A stretch of DNA of 19,790 nucleotides from Leucobacter sp. (lineage in GTDB: Bacteria; Actinomycetota; Actinomycetes; Actinomycetales; Microbacteriaceae): NCBI GenBank assembly GCA_031178565.1, contig JAPSIU010000019.1, forward strand, positions 1 through 19,790. The letters are read 5' to 3'. A model generated the notes under the pieces. That model saw only the letters and a program-made list of their open reading frames with translations, did no database searches and was not told the DNA's origin. The position numbers and the translations under genes are program-made. Every line of letters starts with the position of its first letter. Within the stretch, counting starts at the first letter, position 1. Shown here piece after piece: positions 14,752-19,790 of this stretch.

Positions 14752-15354
14752 TCAGTCCAGGAGAGCGCTCAGGCCGGCGAGGGCGATCCGGCGGAGCGTC
14801 TCGACGTCGGTGCCGGTTTGCGCGGTCACTCGCAGGCCGGAGATGACGGTGCTGACGAGCACGGCCCCGTCGTCGGGCTCGATGCCCGCGGCGACCGAGC
14901 CGTCGATCCGACCGGCACGGATCGCGCCCGCGAGAAGCGAGAGCCTCTCGCGCAGGTCGCGATCGAGGATCCGGACCACGCGCTCGTCACGCTCGCGGAG
15001 GTCGGGATTCATGAAGCTCTGCACGACCATGCAGCCGGCCGCATGGCCGCGGCTCGACGCCTGCAGCTCCTCGTCCACGATGACATCGATGAGGGCACGG
15101 AGCCTCTCCGCCCCGGAGAGCGCATCGTCGGTGAGGATCGCAGCCTGGCGAGCGCCGGTCATCGCGACGTAGTGCTCCAGGGCGCGCACGAACAGCTCGT
15201 CCTTGGAGGCGAAGGCGTTGTAGAGACTGCTGCGGCGCACGCCTGCGGCGGCGCAGAGCTGCTCGGTCGAGGTCTCCGCGAACCCGTGCACGCGGAACTC
15301 GCGCGCTGCGGCATCGAGAACCGCGGTCTCGTCGAAGGTGCGTGGTCGGGCCAT
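14752..15354 (-). CDS. TetR/AcrR-family transcriptional regulator
   Basis: This 200-residue repressor has an N-terminal helix-turn-helix: RTFDETAVLDAAAREFRVHGFAETSTEQL, then CAAAGVRRSSLYNAFASKDELF (DNA-recognition part about 33-50), the classic TetR pattern ending in LYxxFxxKxxL. The C-terminal ~140 residues are the ligand-binding helices, with GHAAGCMVVQSFMNPDLRERDERV. This part resembles the TetR_C branch often linked to MFS pumps and redox enzymes. ATG 15354 (MARPRTF) is chosen as the typical family start, with GGTGGG upstream; a GTG at 15363 is possible. The inverted repeat at 15373-15394 overlaps the candidate -10 CATAAT (15377-15372), indicating autorepression. The downstream MFS gene is the likely second target. 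Confidence 0.9.
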   Translation of the reverse strand: MARPRTFDETAVLDAAAREFRVHGFAETSTEQLCAAAGVRRSSLYNAFASKDELFVRALEHYVAMTGARQAAILTDDALSGAERLRALIDVIVDEELQASSRGHAAGCMVVQSFMNPDLRERDERVVRILDRDLRERLSLLAGAIRAGRIDGSVAAGIEPDDGAVLVSTVISGLRVTAQTGTDVETLRRIALAGLSALLD

Positions 15355-15372
15355 GAGACCCACCCTACGGGA

Positions 15373-15394
15373 TTATGGATTCCCTTGTCCAAAA
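15373..15394. promoter_or_regulatory. Probable TetR operator upstream of tetR
   Basis: TTATGGA (15373-15379) and TCCAAAA (15388-15394) form an inverted repeat with 6 of 7 positions matching and an 8-nt centre. It overlaps the minus-strand -10 CATAAT and recurs with the same spacing before the MFS gene. Confidence 0.65.
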
Positions 15395-15662
15395 CAGCAC
15401 AGCCGTCTACGGCTACCCAGATGGCCGGAGAGCACCTTGCGGTGAGGACGGCCTCTGGCGCTACGTCATCGACAACCCGTTCGGCGCCGCGACGGACGGA
15501 CCGTAGACACGGCACCGGACTGAGGGTCACCGCCTCCTACACGCAAACTGCGCCGAGTGCAGCCGGGACTGCGAACTTGAACCCTTCACGGCCGCCGAGG
15601 GAGTCATGCGCGGTTTGACGGGTCGACCCCTCCACCACGCCCCGTCACGCCAGCTGCCATAG
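15375..15662 (+). other. Possible broken small gene in the 317-bp tetR upstream gap
   Basis: From ATG 15375 the frame reads MDSLVQNSTAVYGYPDG, then EDGLWRYVIDNPFGAATDG, with codons strongly biased to G/C in the third position, and stops at TAG 15504. The same frame reopens after that TAG and runs to a second TAG at 15660-15662. It includes NCAECSRDCELEPF and TAAEGVMRGLTGRP, which look protein-like with four cysteines. This may be one old gene interrupted by an amber codon, or chance. I recognise no family. The gap 15364-15671 also holds the TetR operator and an inverted repeat AGCCGT-CT-ACGGCT (15401-15414). Confidence 0.25.
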
Positions 15663-15671
15663 AGTGTCCCC

Positions 15672-16040
15672 ATGCCAGCGTCCAAGAACGACATCCTGCC
15701 CATCGCGGCCGATGGTGTCGGGGCTGTCTCCGCGGTCCTCGGTGGCATCCTGACCATCGCACCGCTCGCGGGCGGGCGATGGCTCGGCTTGACGGACGCC
15801 GACGTCAAACGTCGACGTGTGCTCGGAACCGCAGACCTTGCCCTCGGCATCACGATCATCGCCGGCCGGTCGTCACGTTGGCGGTGGCGTACCGTGGGGA
15901 TACGAGCCCTGCTCCACCTTCTGTTCGCGCACGAATACATGCGAAACAACCGCCGACACAATGCCGTCGCGATGTGTGCACTGTTCATCATCGACGCAGG
16001 GATTGCCATCGGGCTCCGCGGAGCACGTCGTTTCGTCTGA
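15672..16040 (+). CDS. Small integral membrane protein, unknown function
   Basis: This 122-residue protein has three to four predicted membrane segments: IAADGVGAVSAVLGGILTIAPLAG, VLGTADLALGITIIAG, the region around IRALLHLLFAHEY, and NAVAMCALFIIDAGIAIGL. Between the first two, GRWLGLTDADVKRRRVLGTADLALG resembles a pattern seen in many small actinobacterial membrane proteins that lack a defined role. ATG 15672 is preceded by TAGAGT with a 6-nt gap and no Shine-Dalgarno, so translation may be leaderless. It stands alone on the plus strand between tetR and the toxin-antitoxin pair. No function is proposed. Confidence 0.65.
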   Translation: MPASKNDILPIAADGVGAVSAVLGGILTIAPLAGGRWLGLTDADVKRRRVLGTADLALGITIIAGRSSRWRWRTVGIRALLHLLFAHEYMRNNRRHNAVAMCALFIIDAGIAIGLRGARRFV

Positions 16041-16074
16041 GCAGATTTCCGGCGCTGGTTTACGCGAACAAGAG

Positions 16075-16112
16075 ACGGTGAATCGGAACGCGACTACACG
16101 GTGAAGCGGAAC
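16075..16112 (+). repeat. 15-bp direct repeat between the membrane gene and yoeB
   Basis: ACGGTGAATCGGAAC (16075-16089) recurs as ACGGTGAAGCGGAAC (16098-16112), with 14 of 15 matching and a 23-nt period, in the 104-bp gap at the 3' ends of two convergent genes. Role unknown. Confidence 0.45.
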
Positions 16113-16144
16113 TCCACCACGTGCCACACACAGGGCCATCCGGG

Positions 16145-16399
16145 TCAGTAGTGGTACCGGGCCTGGAGGATCACCAGATCGTCTCCGTCGACAAGGTAGA
16201 CCAGCCGATGTTCGTCGGTGATGCGCCGCGACCACGACCCCTGCGCGCCGTACTTGAGCTGCTCAGGCTTTCCGATCCCGTAGAACGGTTCCCCGAGGCA
16301 AGCGTCAATGAGCGTGTTGATCCGCTTGAGGACCTTGCGATCGGCCGTCTGCCAGTGCTTGTAGTCATCCCACGCCAACTCATCCCAGACCAGAGGCAC
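16145..16399 (-). CDS. yoeB: YoeB/Txe-family mRNA-interferase toxin
   Basis: This 84-residue ribosome-dependent endoribonuclease toxin matches E. coli YoeB in length and in catalytic positions: Glu46, Arg65 and the C-terminal pair His83-Tyr84 (ending ARYHY) all fall at the same numbers. Other family features are VWDELAWDDYKHW at the N-terminus and GSWSRRITDEHRLVYLV in the middle. It cleaves mRNA in the ribosomal A site when free of antitoxin, so it should be active. The start is GTG 16399, immediately after the antitoxin TGA (16402-16400) in the same reading frame, so it is translationally coupled and would be made as a fusion on any stop read-through. Confidence 0.94.
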   Translation of the reverse strand: MPLVWDELAWDDYKHWQTADRKVLKRINTLIDACLGEPFYGIGKPEQLKYGAQGSWSRRITDEHRLVYLVDGDDLVILQARYHY

Positions 16400-16660
16400 T
16401 CAGGCATCCTCTTCAGCGCGGTCGAGCTCGTGCTCCGCAGCCCTCCCGGCGCGGGCGCGGTCGTAGGCGTCGAGCAGCCGACGAGCGTTGGCCGGCGAGC
16501 GGAACAGATAGGCGGTCTCCTGCCACGCGGCGTACTCGTCAGCGGCCATGAGGACGGCGTTGCCCTTGCGGGAGACGATCTCGACGGCGTCGCGGTCCTC
16601 GTTCACGCGCTCAATGAGCGGGAACAGAGTCTTGCGTGCCTCGCTCGCACTGATGGACAT
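16400..16660 (-). CDS. yefM: YefM/Phd-family antitoxin
   Basis: This 86-residue antitoxin precedes yoeB. The N-terminal domain MSISASEARKTLFPLIERVNEDRDAVEIVSRKGNAVLMAADEYAAW is the Phd/YefM DNA-binding and dimerisation fold. The C-terminal half, TAYLFRSPANARRLLDAYDRARAG and the acidic end, should wrap YoeB and block its active site. The start is ATG 16660, with AAGAGG about 8 nt upstream. An inverted repeat at 16687-16707 upstream is a likely autoregulatory operator. A second small palindrome, CTTCG-TT-CGAAG, lies just before the ribosome-binding site. Confidence 0.94.
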   Translation of the reverse strand: MSISASEARKTLFPLIERVNEDRDAVEIVSRKGNAVLMAADEYAAWQETAYLFRSPANARRLLDAYDRARAGRAAEHELDRAEEDA

Positions 16661-16686
16661 GATGAGGACCTCTTCGTTCGAAGTAA

Positions 16687-16707
16687 TGGTACAAGTTTAT
16701 CGTACCA
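16687..16707. promoter_or_regulatory. Probable YefM-YoeB operator
   Basis: TGGTAC (16687-16692) and GTACCA (16702-16707) form a perfect 6-bp inverted repeat with a 9-nt centre, upstream of yefM. The GGTACAAG stretch resembles the TGTACA-core sites bound by E. coli YefM. The minus-strand -10 candidate TACCAT overlaps one arm. Confidence 0.6.
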
Positions 16708-16773
16708 CCTATTGTCGAAGGCTGCGCAGCACGCGACGATCAGGTCACGTCGAGAAGACGACCAGGCATAGAG

Positions 16774-17325
16774 TCAGCGGGGCGAGATCGACGGCGTCGG
16801 ACCCGCCGGCGCGTCCCGGATTTCCGGCGCATCTTCTCGGGGCGGGGTGGAGGGCGCCTTGAGACGGGGCACGAGCGCCCACAGGATCACGACCACGAGA
16901 AGCCCCGCGCCCAGCGAGATGAAACCGGCGGTCCGTCCCAGCGTGAAATCGAAGATCAGGCTCGTCACGCCGGCTGCGAGCGCGGCGACAGCGACGAGGT
17001 GGGCGACGAGCAGGCGGCTGCCCACTCGCACGATCCGAGCCTTCTGCCCGCGACCGAAGTACGCGCGATGCAGACTCACGGGGGCGAGCCCCAGGGCGGC
17101 CGCGAGACCCGCGAGCGCTACCAGCACGAGATAGAGCGTCAGCTGGTACTCGTCGAGCTCGGTGAACCTGGGCTGGAACGCGACCGCGAGCAGGAAGCCG
17201 CCGAGAATCTGCGTCCCGGTCTGGGCGACCCGCAGTTCCTGCAGTATCTCGTTCCAGTTTCTATCGGCGCGCTCGTTCGGGGTTTCCGAACGGCCGTCGT
17301 CCCCGATCACGTCGTCACGAGTCAT
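16774..17325 (-). CDS. DUF6328-family membrane protein
   Basis: This 183-residue protein has about four transmembrane helices. After a polar N-terminus comes the conserved block NWNEILQELRVAQTGTQILGGFLLAVAFQPRF, typical of DUF6328. The helices TLYLVLVALAGLAAALGLAPV, LLVAHLVAVAALAAGVTSLIF and AGFISLGAGLLVVVILWALVP follow. Between helices two and three, HRAYFGRGQKARIVRVGSRL is a basic loop. The C-terminus is Pro-rich and likely disordered. Function is unknown. ATG 17325 (MTRDDVIGDD) is chosen; the frame is open further upstream, but the added sequence is low-quality Arg/Ser/Pro. There is no Shine-Dalgarno at normal spacing, and a TACGAT hexamer lies 6 nt before the ATG. Confidence 0.83.
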   Translation of the reverse strand: MTRDDVIGDDGRSETPNERADRNWNEILQELRVAQTGTQILGGFLLAVAFQPRFTELDEYQLTLYLVLVALAGLAAALGLAPVSLHRAYFGRGQKARIVRVGSRLLVAHLVAVAALAAGVTSLIFDFTLGRTAGFISLGAGLLVVVILWALVPRLKAPSTPPREDAPEIRDAPAGPTPSISPR

Positions 17326-17331
17326 GTCGCT

Positions 17332-17337
17332 ATCGTA
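17332..17337 (-). promoter_or_regulatory. Candidate -10 element of the DUF6328 gene
   Basis: TACGAT on the minus strand with 6 nt before ATG 17325 is the same hexamer and nearly the same spacing as before capA. It predicts a leaderless transcript. No clear -35. Confidence 0.45.
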
Positions 17338-17362
17338 TTCCTCTTTCGGGCAGCGGCACTGG

Positions 17363-17860
17363 TCACCGATGGTCGTGCAGAGAAGCGCCGTGAGGCGCCG
17401 CCAAGGCCCCCGGGTCGGTGGACGCGAGCGCCGGGGTGGTGATCGCGGCGACGATGAGCGCACCGGAGCCGAGCGCCGCGAGAAGCGGACCGGCGCGGCC
17501 GCTCCGACGTGATCGGCTGCTCCGACCGTCGGAACGCGCCGTCCGCTTCGCCCGCAACTCGACCGCCGCGGCCAGCGCGATCCCCCAGCTCAGCACGAGG
17601 AGTGCCGCGAACGGGATCAGCGCCAGTATCCGGAGTCCGAACAGCACCGCGCCGAGCGCTGCGACGAGCGCGACGCCTCCGAGCACCGCCCGCGGTGCAC
17701 GGAAACCGTCGTCCCGCAGCTGCCAGAGCCCCCACGCCATCTCGGCGACGGCGAGCGCGCAGAGGGCCGCCAGCACCGGAATCGGAGACCCCGCTGCCAC
17801 CGCGAAGAGAATGAGCGCCGACCCCACTGCCGCGAGGCCGGACCACACTCGATGGATCAC
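17363..17860 (-). CDS. Small multi-pass membrane protein, unknown function
   Basis: This 165-residue protein has about five hydrophobic segments: VWSGLAAVGSALILFAVAAG, PVLAALCALAVAEMAWGLW, AVLGGVALVAALGAVLFGL, ILALIPFAALLVLSWGIALAAA, and after a strongly basic loop (RAKRTARSDGRSSRSRRSGR) LLAALGSGALIVAAITTPAL. The C-terminus DPGALAAPHGASLHDHR contains three histidines, a tail type seen in other small actinobacterial membrane proteins and possibly metal-binding. GTG 17860 overlaps the stop of the DUF4383 gene by four bases (GTGA), showing translational coupling. The frame continues far upstream, but that part is a shadow of the DUF4383 gene. No named family is recognised. Confidence 0.75.
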   Translation of the reverse strand: MIHRVWSGLAAVGSALILFAVAAGSPIPVLAALCALAVAEMAWGLWQLRDDGFRAPRAVLGGVALVAALGAVLFGLRILALIPFAALLVLSWGIALAAAVELRAKRTARSDGRSSRSRRSGRAGPLLAALGSGALIVAAITTPALASTDPGALAAPHGASLHDHR

Positions 17861-18273
17861 GGCGCGACGCGTCGATCCACCGTCCCACCGCGGTCGGCGC
17901 CGATGGCGACTCCCAGCAGGATCAGAGCGCTCGCGAGGTGCAGCACGTGATCGGCGGTGTTGAGAGCGAGGATGTTCAGGGCCGAGTCCGCGATGAAGAA
18001 GCCCACGATACCCAGGAGCAGGTACACCGCGCCGACCGTTCCGTTCGCCCCCTTCGCCGCGCTCAGGCTCGCGAAGCCCGCGCCGAGCAGCACGATGCCG
18101 ATGAGCAGGTGCGCGATATTGTGCAGCGGGTTGACCTCGAACACGCCGAGCAGGAGACCGCCCTCGGTCGAGACGAATCCGACCCCGCCCGTCGCGGTGA
18201 AGCCGAGCAGACCGACGATCAGATAGACCGCCCCGAAGACGATGCCGACGATCTGGTTGGCAGATTTTCTCAT
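17857..18273 (-). CDS. DUF4383-family membrane protein
   Basis: This 138-residue protein has four transmembrane helices: NQIVGIVFGAVYLIVGLLGF, IAHLLIGIVLLGAGFASLSAA, TVGAVYLLLGIVGFFI, and HVLHLASALILLGVAIG. The histidine-containing NPLHNIAHLLIG and NTADHVLHL match DUF4383 proteins, whose function is unknown. The start is ATG 18273 (MRKSANQ), with GGGAG at 5 nt spacing. The frame runs upstream to 18408 without support. It is the first gene of a two-gene unit, with the following membrane gene overlapping by 4 bp. Confidence 0.88.
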   Translation of the reverse strand: MRKSANQIVGIVFGAVYLIVGLLGFTATGGVGFVSTEGGLLLGVFEVNPLHNIAHLLIGIVLLGAGFASLSAAKGANGTVGAVYLLLGIVGFFIADSALNILALNTADHVLHLASALILLGVAIGADRGGTVDRRVAP

Positions 18274-18448
18274 GATGACTCCCTCGTTCGTTTCCAGGAG
18301 TATCGCGCAGACGCGGGGCGCGCAGAATGGGCTGGTGCATGCTCGGGGATTCGGATATAAGCGAGTCGGCGAGCTGTGCCCGAACCGGCGAGAGCGCGTC
18401 CCACGCAATGCCTGAGCACGAATCGAATCCGCTAGGCTAGACGCCGAC

Positions 18449-18520
18449 GCCCCTATAGCTCAGCGGTAGAGCTACGGACTTTTAATCCGCAGGTCGTAGG
18501 TTCGATCCCTACTGGGGGCA
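18449..18520 (+). tRNA. tRNA-Lys (anticodon UUU)
   Basis: This 72-nt cloverleaf has acceptor arm GCCCCTA (18449-18455) pairing with TGGGGGC (18513-18519), a discriminator A at 18520, a D arm GCTC...GAGC with a short loop, anticodon loop CTTTTAA with UUU at 18481-18483, and T arm GTAGG-TTCGATC-CCTAC. The first anticodon-stem pair is an A-C mismatch. No CCA is encoded. A TAGGCT hexamer at 18433-18438 may be its -10. Confidence 0.96.
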
Positions 18521-18750
18521 CTACTCCGTCCACCGTACCTGCGCGTTCGCCGGGTATACAGGTGTCGGCATGGTCCGAGGCATAGTCTGGAGACACAGCG
18601 ATCGGCATCCGCCCTTGGCTACCGCCCCGCGGACGCACAGCGCTTCGCCGATCGAACAGGAATCAGATCATCTCCACCTCGACGACTGCTCCGGCGTCGC
18701 AGCTCGGCCCACTCCGGCAGACCTACGCCCGCAACGACAGCTTTCCCAAG

Positions 18751-19779
18751 ATGGCTCACGCCTACACGCAGGTCTCTCGCACCGTGCGGGAGAGCGGCCT
18801 CCTGCGGCGGACGCCGTGGTTCTACACCTTCGTCGGCCTGGCCATCGCGGTGGGCTTCGGCGGAGCGATCACTGGTTTCGTCCTGCTGGGCGACAGCTGG
18901 TTCCAGCTCCTGATCGCGCTGGCGTTCGGGATCCTGTTCACGCAGATCGCATTCCTCTCCCATGAGGCCGCGCACCGGCAGATCCTCTCGAAGGGTCCGG
19001 CGAACGATCGACTCGCGCGCGTGCTGGCCGCCGCCATCGGCATGAGCTACTCCTGGTGGGACTCGAAGCACACCCGTCATCATTCGAACCCGAACATGGT
19101 GGGCAAGGATCCCGACATCGCCGTCGACACGATCTCCTTCCTCGAGGAGGACGCGGCCGAGTCGCGCGGCCTCATCAGGTGGATCACCCGCAGGCAGGGC
19201 TGGCTGTTCTTCCCGCTGCTCACGCTCGAGGGGCTCAACCTCCACTACCAGAGCATGAAGTATCTCTTCACGCCTGGGCCAGTGAAGGCCCGCTGGACCG
19301 AGATCGGGCTGATCGCGCTCCGATTCGCGCTCTTCCTCACCCCGCTCTTCCTCTTCCTTCCCGTCGGCATGGCGTTCGCCTTCCTGGGCGTGCAGCTCGC
19401 CGTGTTCGGTGTCTACATGGGAGCGTCGTTCGCGCCGAACCACAAGGGCATGCCGATCATCGCCCGCGATGCACGACTGGACTTTTTCGCGAAGCAGGTC
19501 CGCACCTCTCGGAACATATCGGGCGGTTGGTGGGCCACGTGGCTGATGGGTGGCCTCAACTATCAGGTGGAGCACCACCTCTTCCCGAGCATGCCGCGGC
19601 CGTATCTGGCGAAGGCGCGGGAGATCGTGCGCGAGCACTGCAAGACCCTCGACGTGCCCTACACGGAGACCACCCTGTGGCGCTCGTACGGCATCGTGAT
19701 CGCCTACCTCAACCGAGTGGGTCTCGCCGCGCGCGACCCCTTCGACTGCCCCATCACGGCGCAGTACCGGCGCGGGTGA
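18751..19779 (+). CDS. Fatty acid desaturase (acyl-lipid/acyl-CoA, three histidine boxes)
   Basis: This 342-residue (from the first ATG) membrane di-iron enzyme inserts double bonds into fatty acyl chains. The three histidine boxes are complete: HEAAH (71-75), HTRHH (107-111) within KHTRHHSNPN, and QVEHH (272-276) followed by LFPSMPRP. The membrane segments are near FYTFVGLAIAVGFGGAITGFV, LLIALAFGILFTQIAFL, LIALRFALFLTPLFLFL and MAFAFLGVQLAVFGVYMG. Coding signal continues in frame before the ATG (PLRQTYARNDSFPK), with AGGAA at 18658-18662 followed by ATC at 18667 and no ATG, GTG or TTG. The true start may therefore be the ATC, giving 28 more residues. It stands alone downstream of tRNA-Lys, and its electron donor is not in the window. 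Confidence 0.92.
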   Translation: MAHAYTQVSRTVRESGLLRRTPWFYTFVGLAIAVGFGGAITGFVLLGDSWFQLLIALAFGILFTQIAFLSHEAAHRQILSKGPANDRLARVLAAAIGMSYSWWDSKHTRHHSNPNMVGKDPDIAVDTISFLEEDAAESRGLIRWITRRQGWLFFPLLTLEGLNLHYQSMKYLFTPGPVKARWTEIGLIALRFALFLTPLFLFLPVGMAFAFLGVQLAVFGVYMGASFAPNHKGMPIIARDARLDFFAKQVRTSRNISGGWWATWLMGGLNYQVEHHLFPSMPRPYLAKAREIVREHCKTLDVPYTETTLWRSYGIVIAYLNRVGLAARDPFDCPITAQYRRG

Positions 19780-19790
19780 GACCCTTCGTG

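Noticed and set aside
14656..15618. 320-residue plus-strand frame opposite tetR
   Set aside because: It is an antisense shadow of a clear TetR protein.
15527..16009. 160-residue minus-strand frame opposite the small membrane gene
   Set aside because: It is low-complexity Arg/Ser/Pro composition. The plus-strand frame gives clear membrane helices.
18453..18638. Minus-strand 61-residue frame ending in GIEPTTCGLKVRSSTAEL
   Set aside because: It is the antisense of tRNA-Lys. This peptide ending is a familiar spurious annotation produced by tRNA genes.
1..19790. CRISPR array, insertion sequence or prophage genes
   Set aside because: No regularly spaced repeats of CRISPR length, transposase, integrase or phage structural motifs are seen on either strand.

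Overview
The window is about 19.8 kb of high-GC DNA. GTG and TTG starts are frequent, Shine-Dalgarno sequences are often absent, and the gene families present (DUF6328, DUF4383, POL-PE-LIG LigD, lipoprotein PstS, and a hypothetical family I know from Microbacterium-like genomes) point to an actinobacterium, most likely a member of the Microbacteriaceae such as a Leucobacter or Microbacterium relative. The genus is inference only.

Layout. (1) 1-6410 is a phosphate block. It holds the 3' end of a NUDIX/histidine-phosphatase protein, a small membrane coiled-coil protein and a CapA-like lipoprotein (both minus strand), then pstS-pstC-pstA-pstB on the plus strand. A two-to-four-unit PHO box lies between capA and pstS. 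Two hairpins sit inside the operon, after pstS and after pstA. (2) 6411-8151 holds a minus-strand structured terminator, an actinobacterial hypothetical gene and a divergent GNAT acetyltransferase. (3) 8160-11552 is the bacterial non-homologous end-joining pair, ku and ligD, transcribed divergently. (4) 11650-16660 looks like accessory DNA: a class IV aminotransferase divergent from a MerR regulator, a deleted HAD-phosphatase remnant, a TetR-MFS efflux pair with two matching operators, a possible broken small gene, a small membrane protein and a YefM-YoeB toxin-antitoxin pair. (5) 16774-19779 returns to ordinary genes: three small membrane proteins (DUF6328, an unnamed one, DUF4383), tRNA-Lys(UUU) and a fatty-acid desaturase.

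How the genes work together. PstSCAB imports phosphate under likely PhoP control, and the upstream NUDIX protein fits a polyphosphate/nucleotide-housekeeping neighbourhood. Ku and LigD repair double-strand breaks. The TetR regulator probably represses both itself and the downstream efflux pump through a shared inverted repeat. YefM neutralises YoeB and probably autoregulates through a palindrome upstream of its start.

I see no CRISPR array, insertion sequence, prophage or clearly new multi-gene system. The most informative non-obvious signals are the paired TetR operators, the PHO box, a recurring -10-to-start-codon spacing that suggests leaderless transcripts, the internally deleted HAD gene, and evidence that the desaturase is translated from an unusual start upstream of its first ATG.
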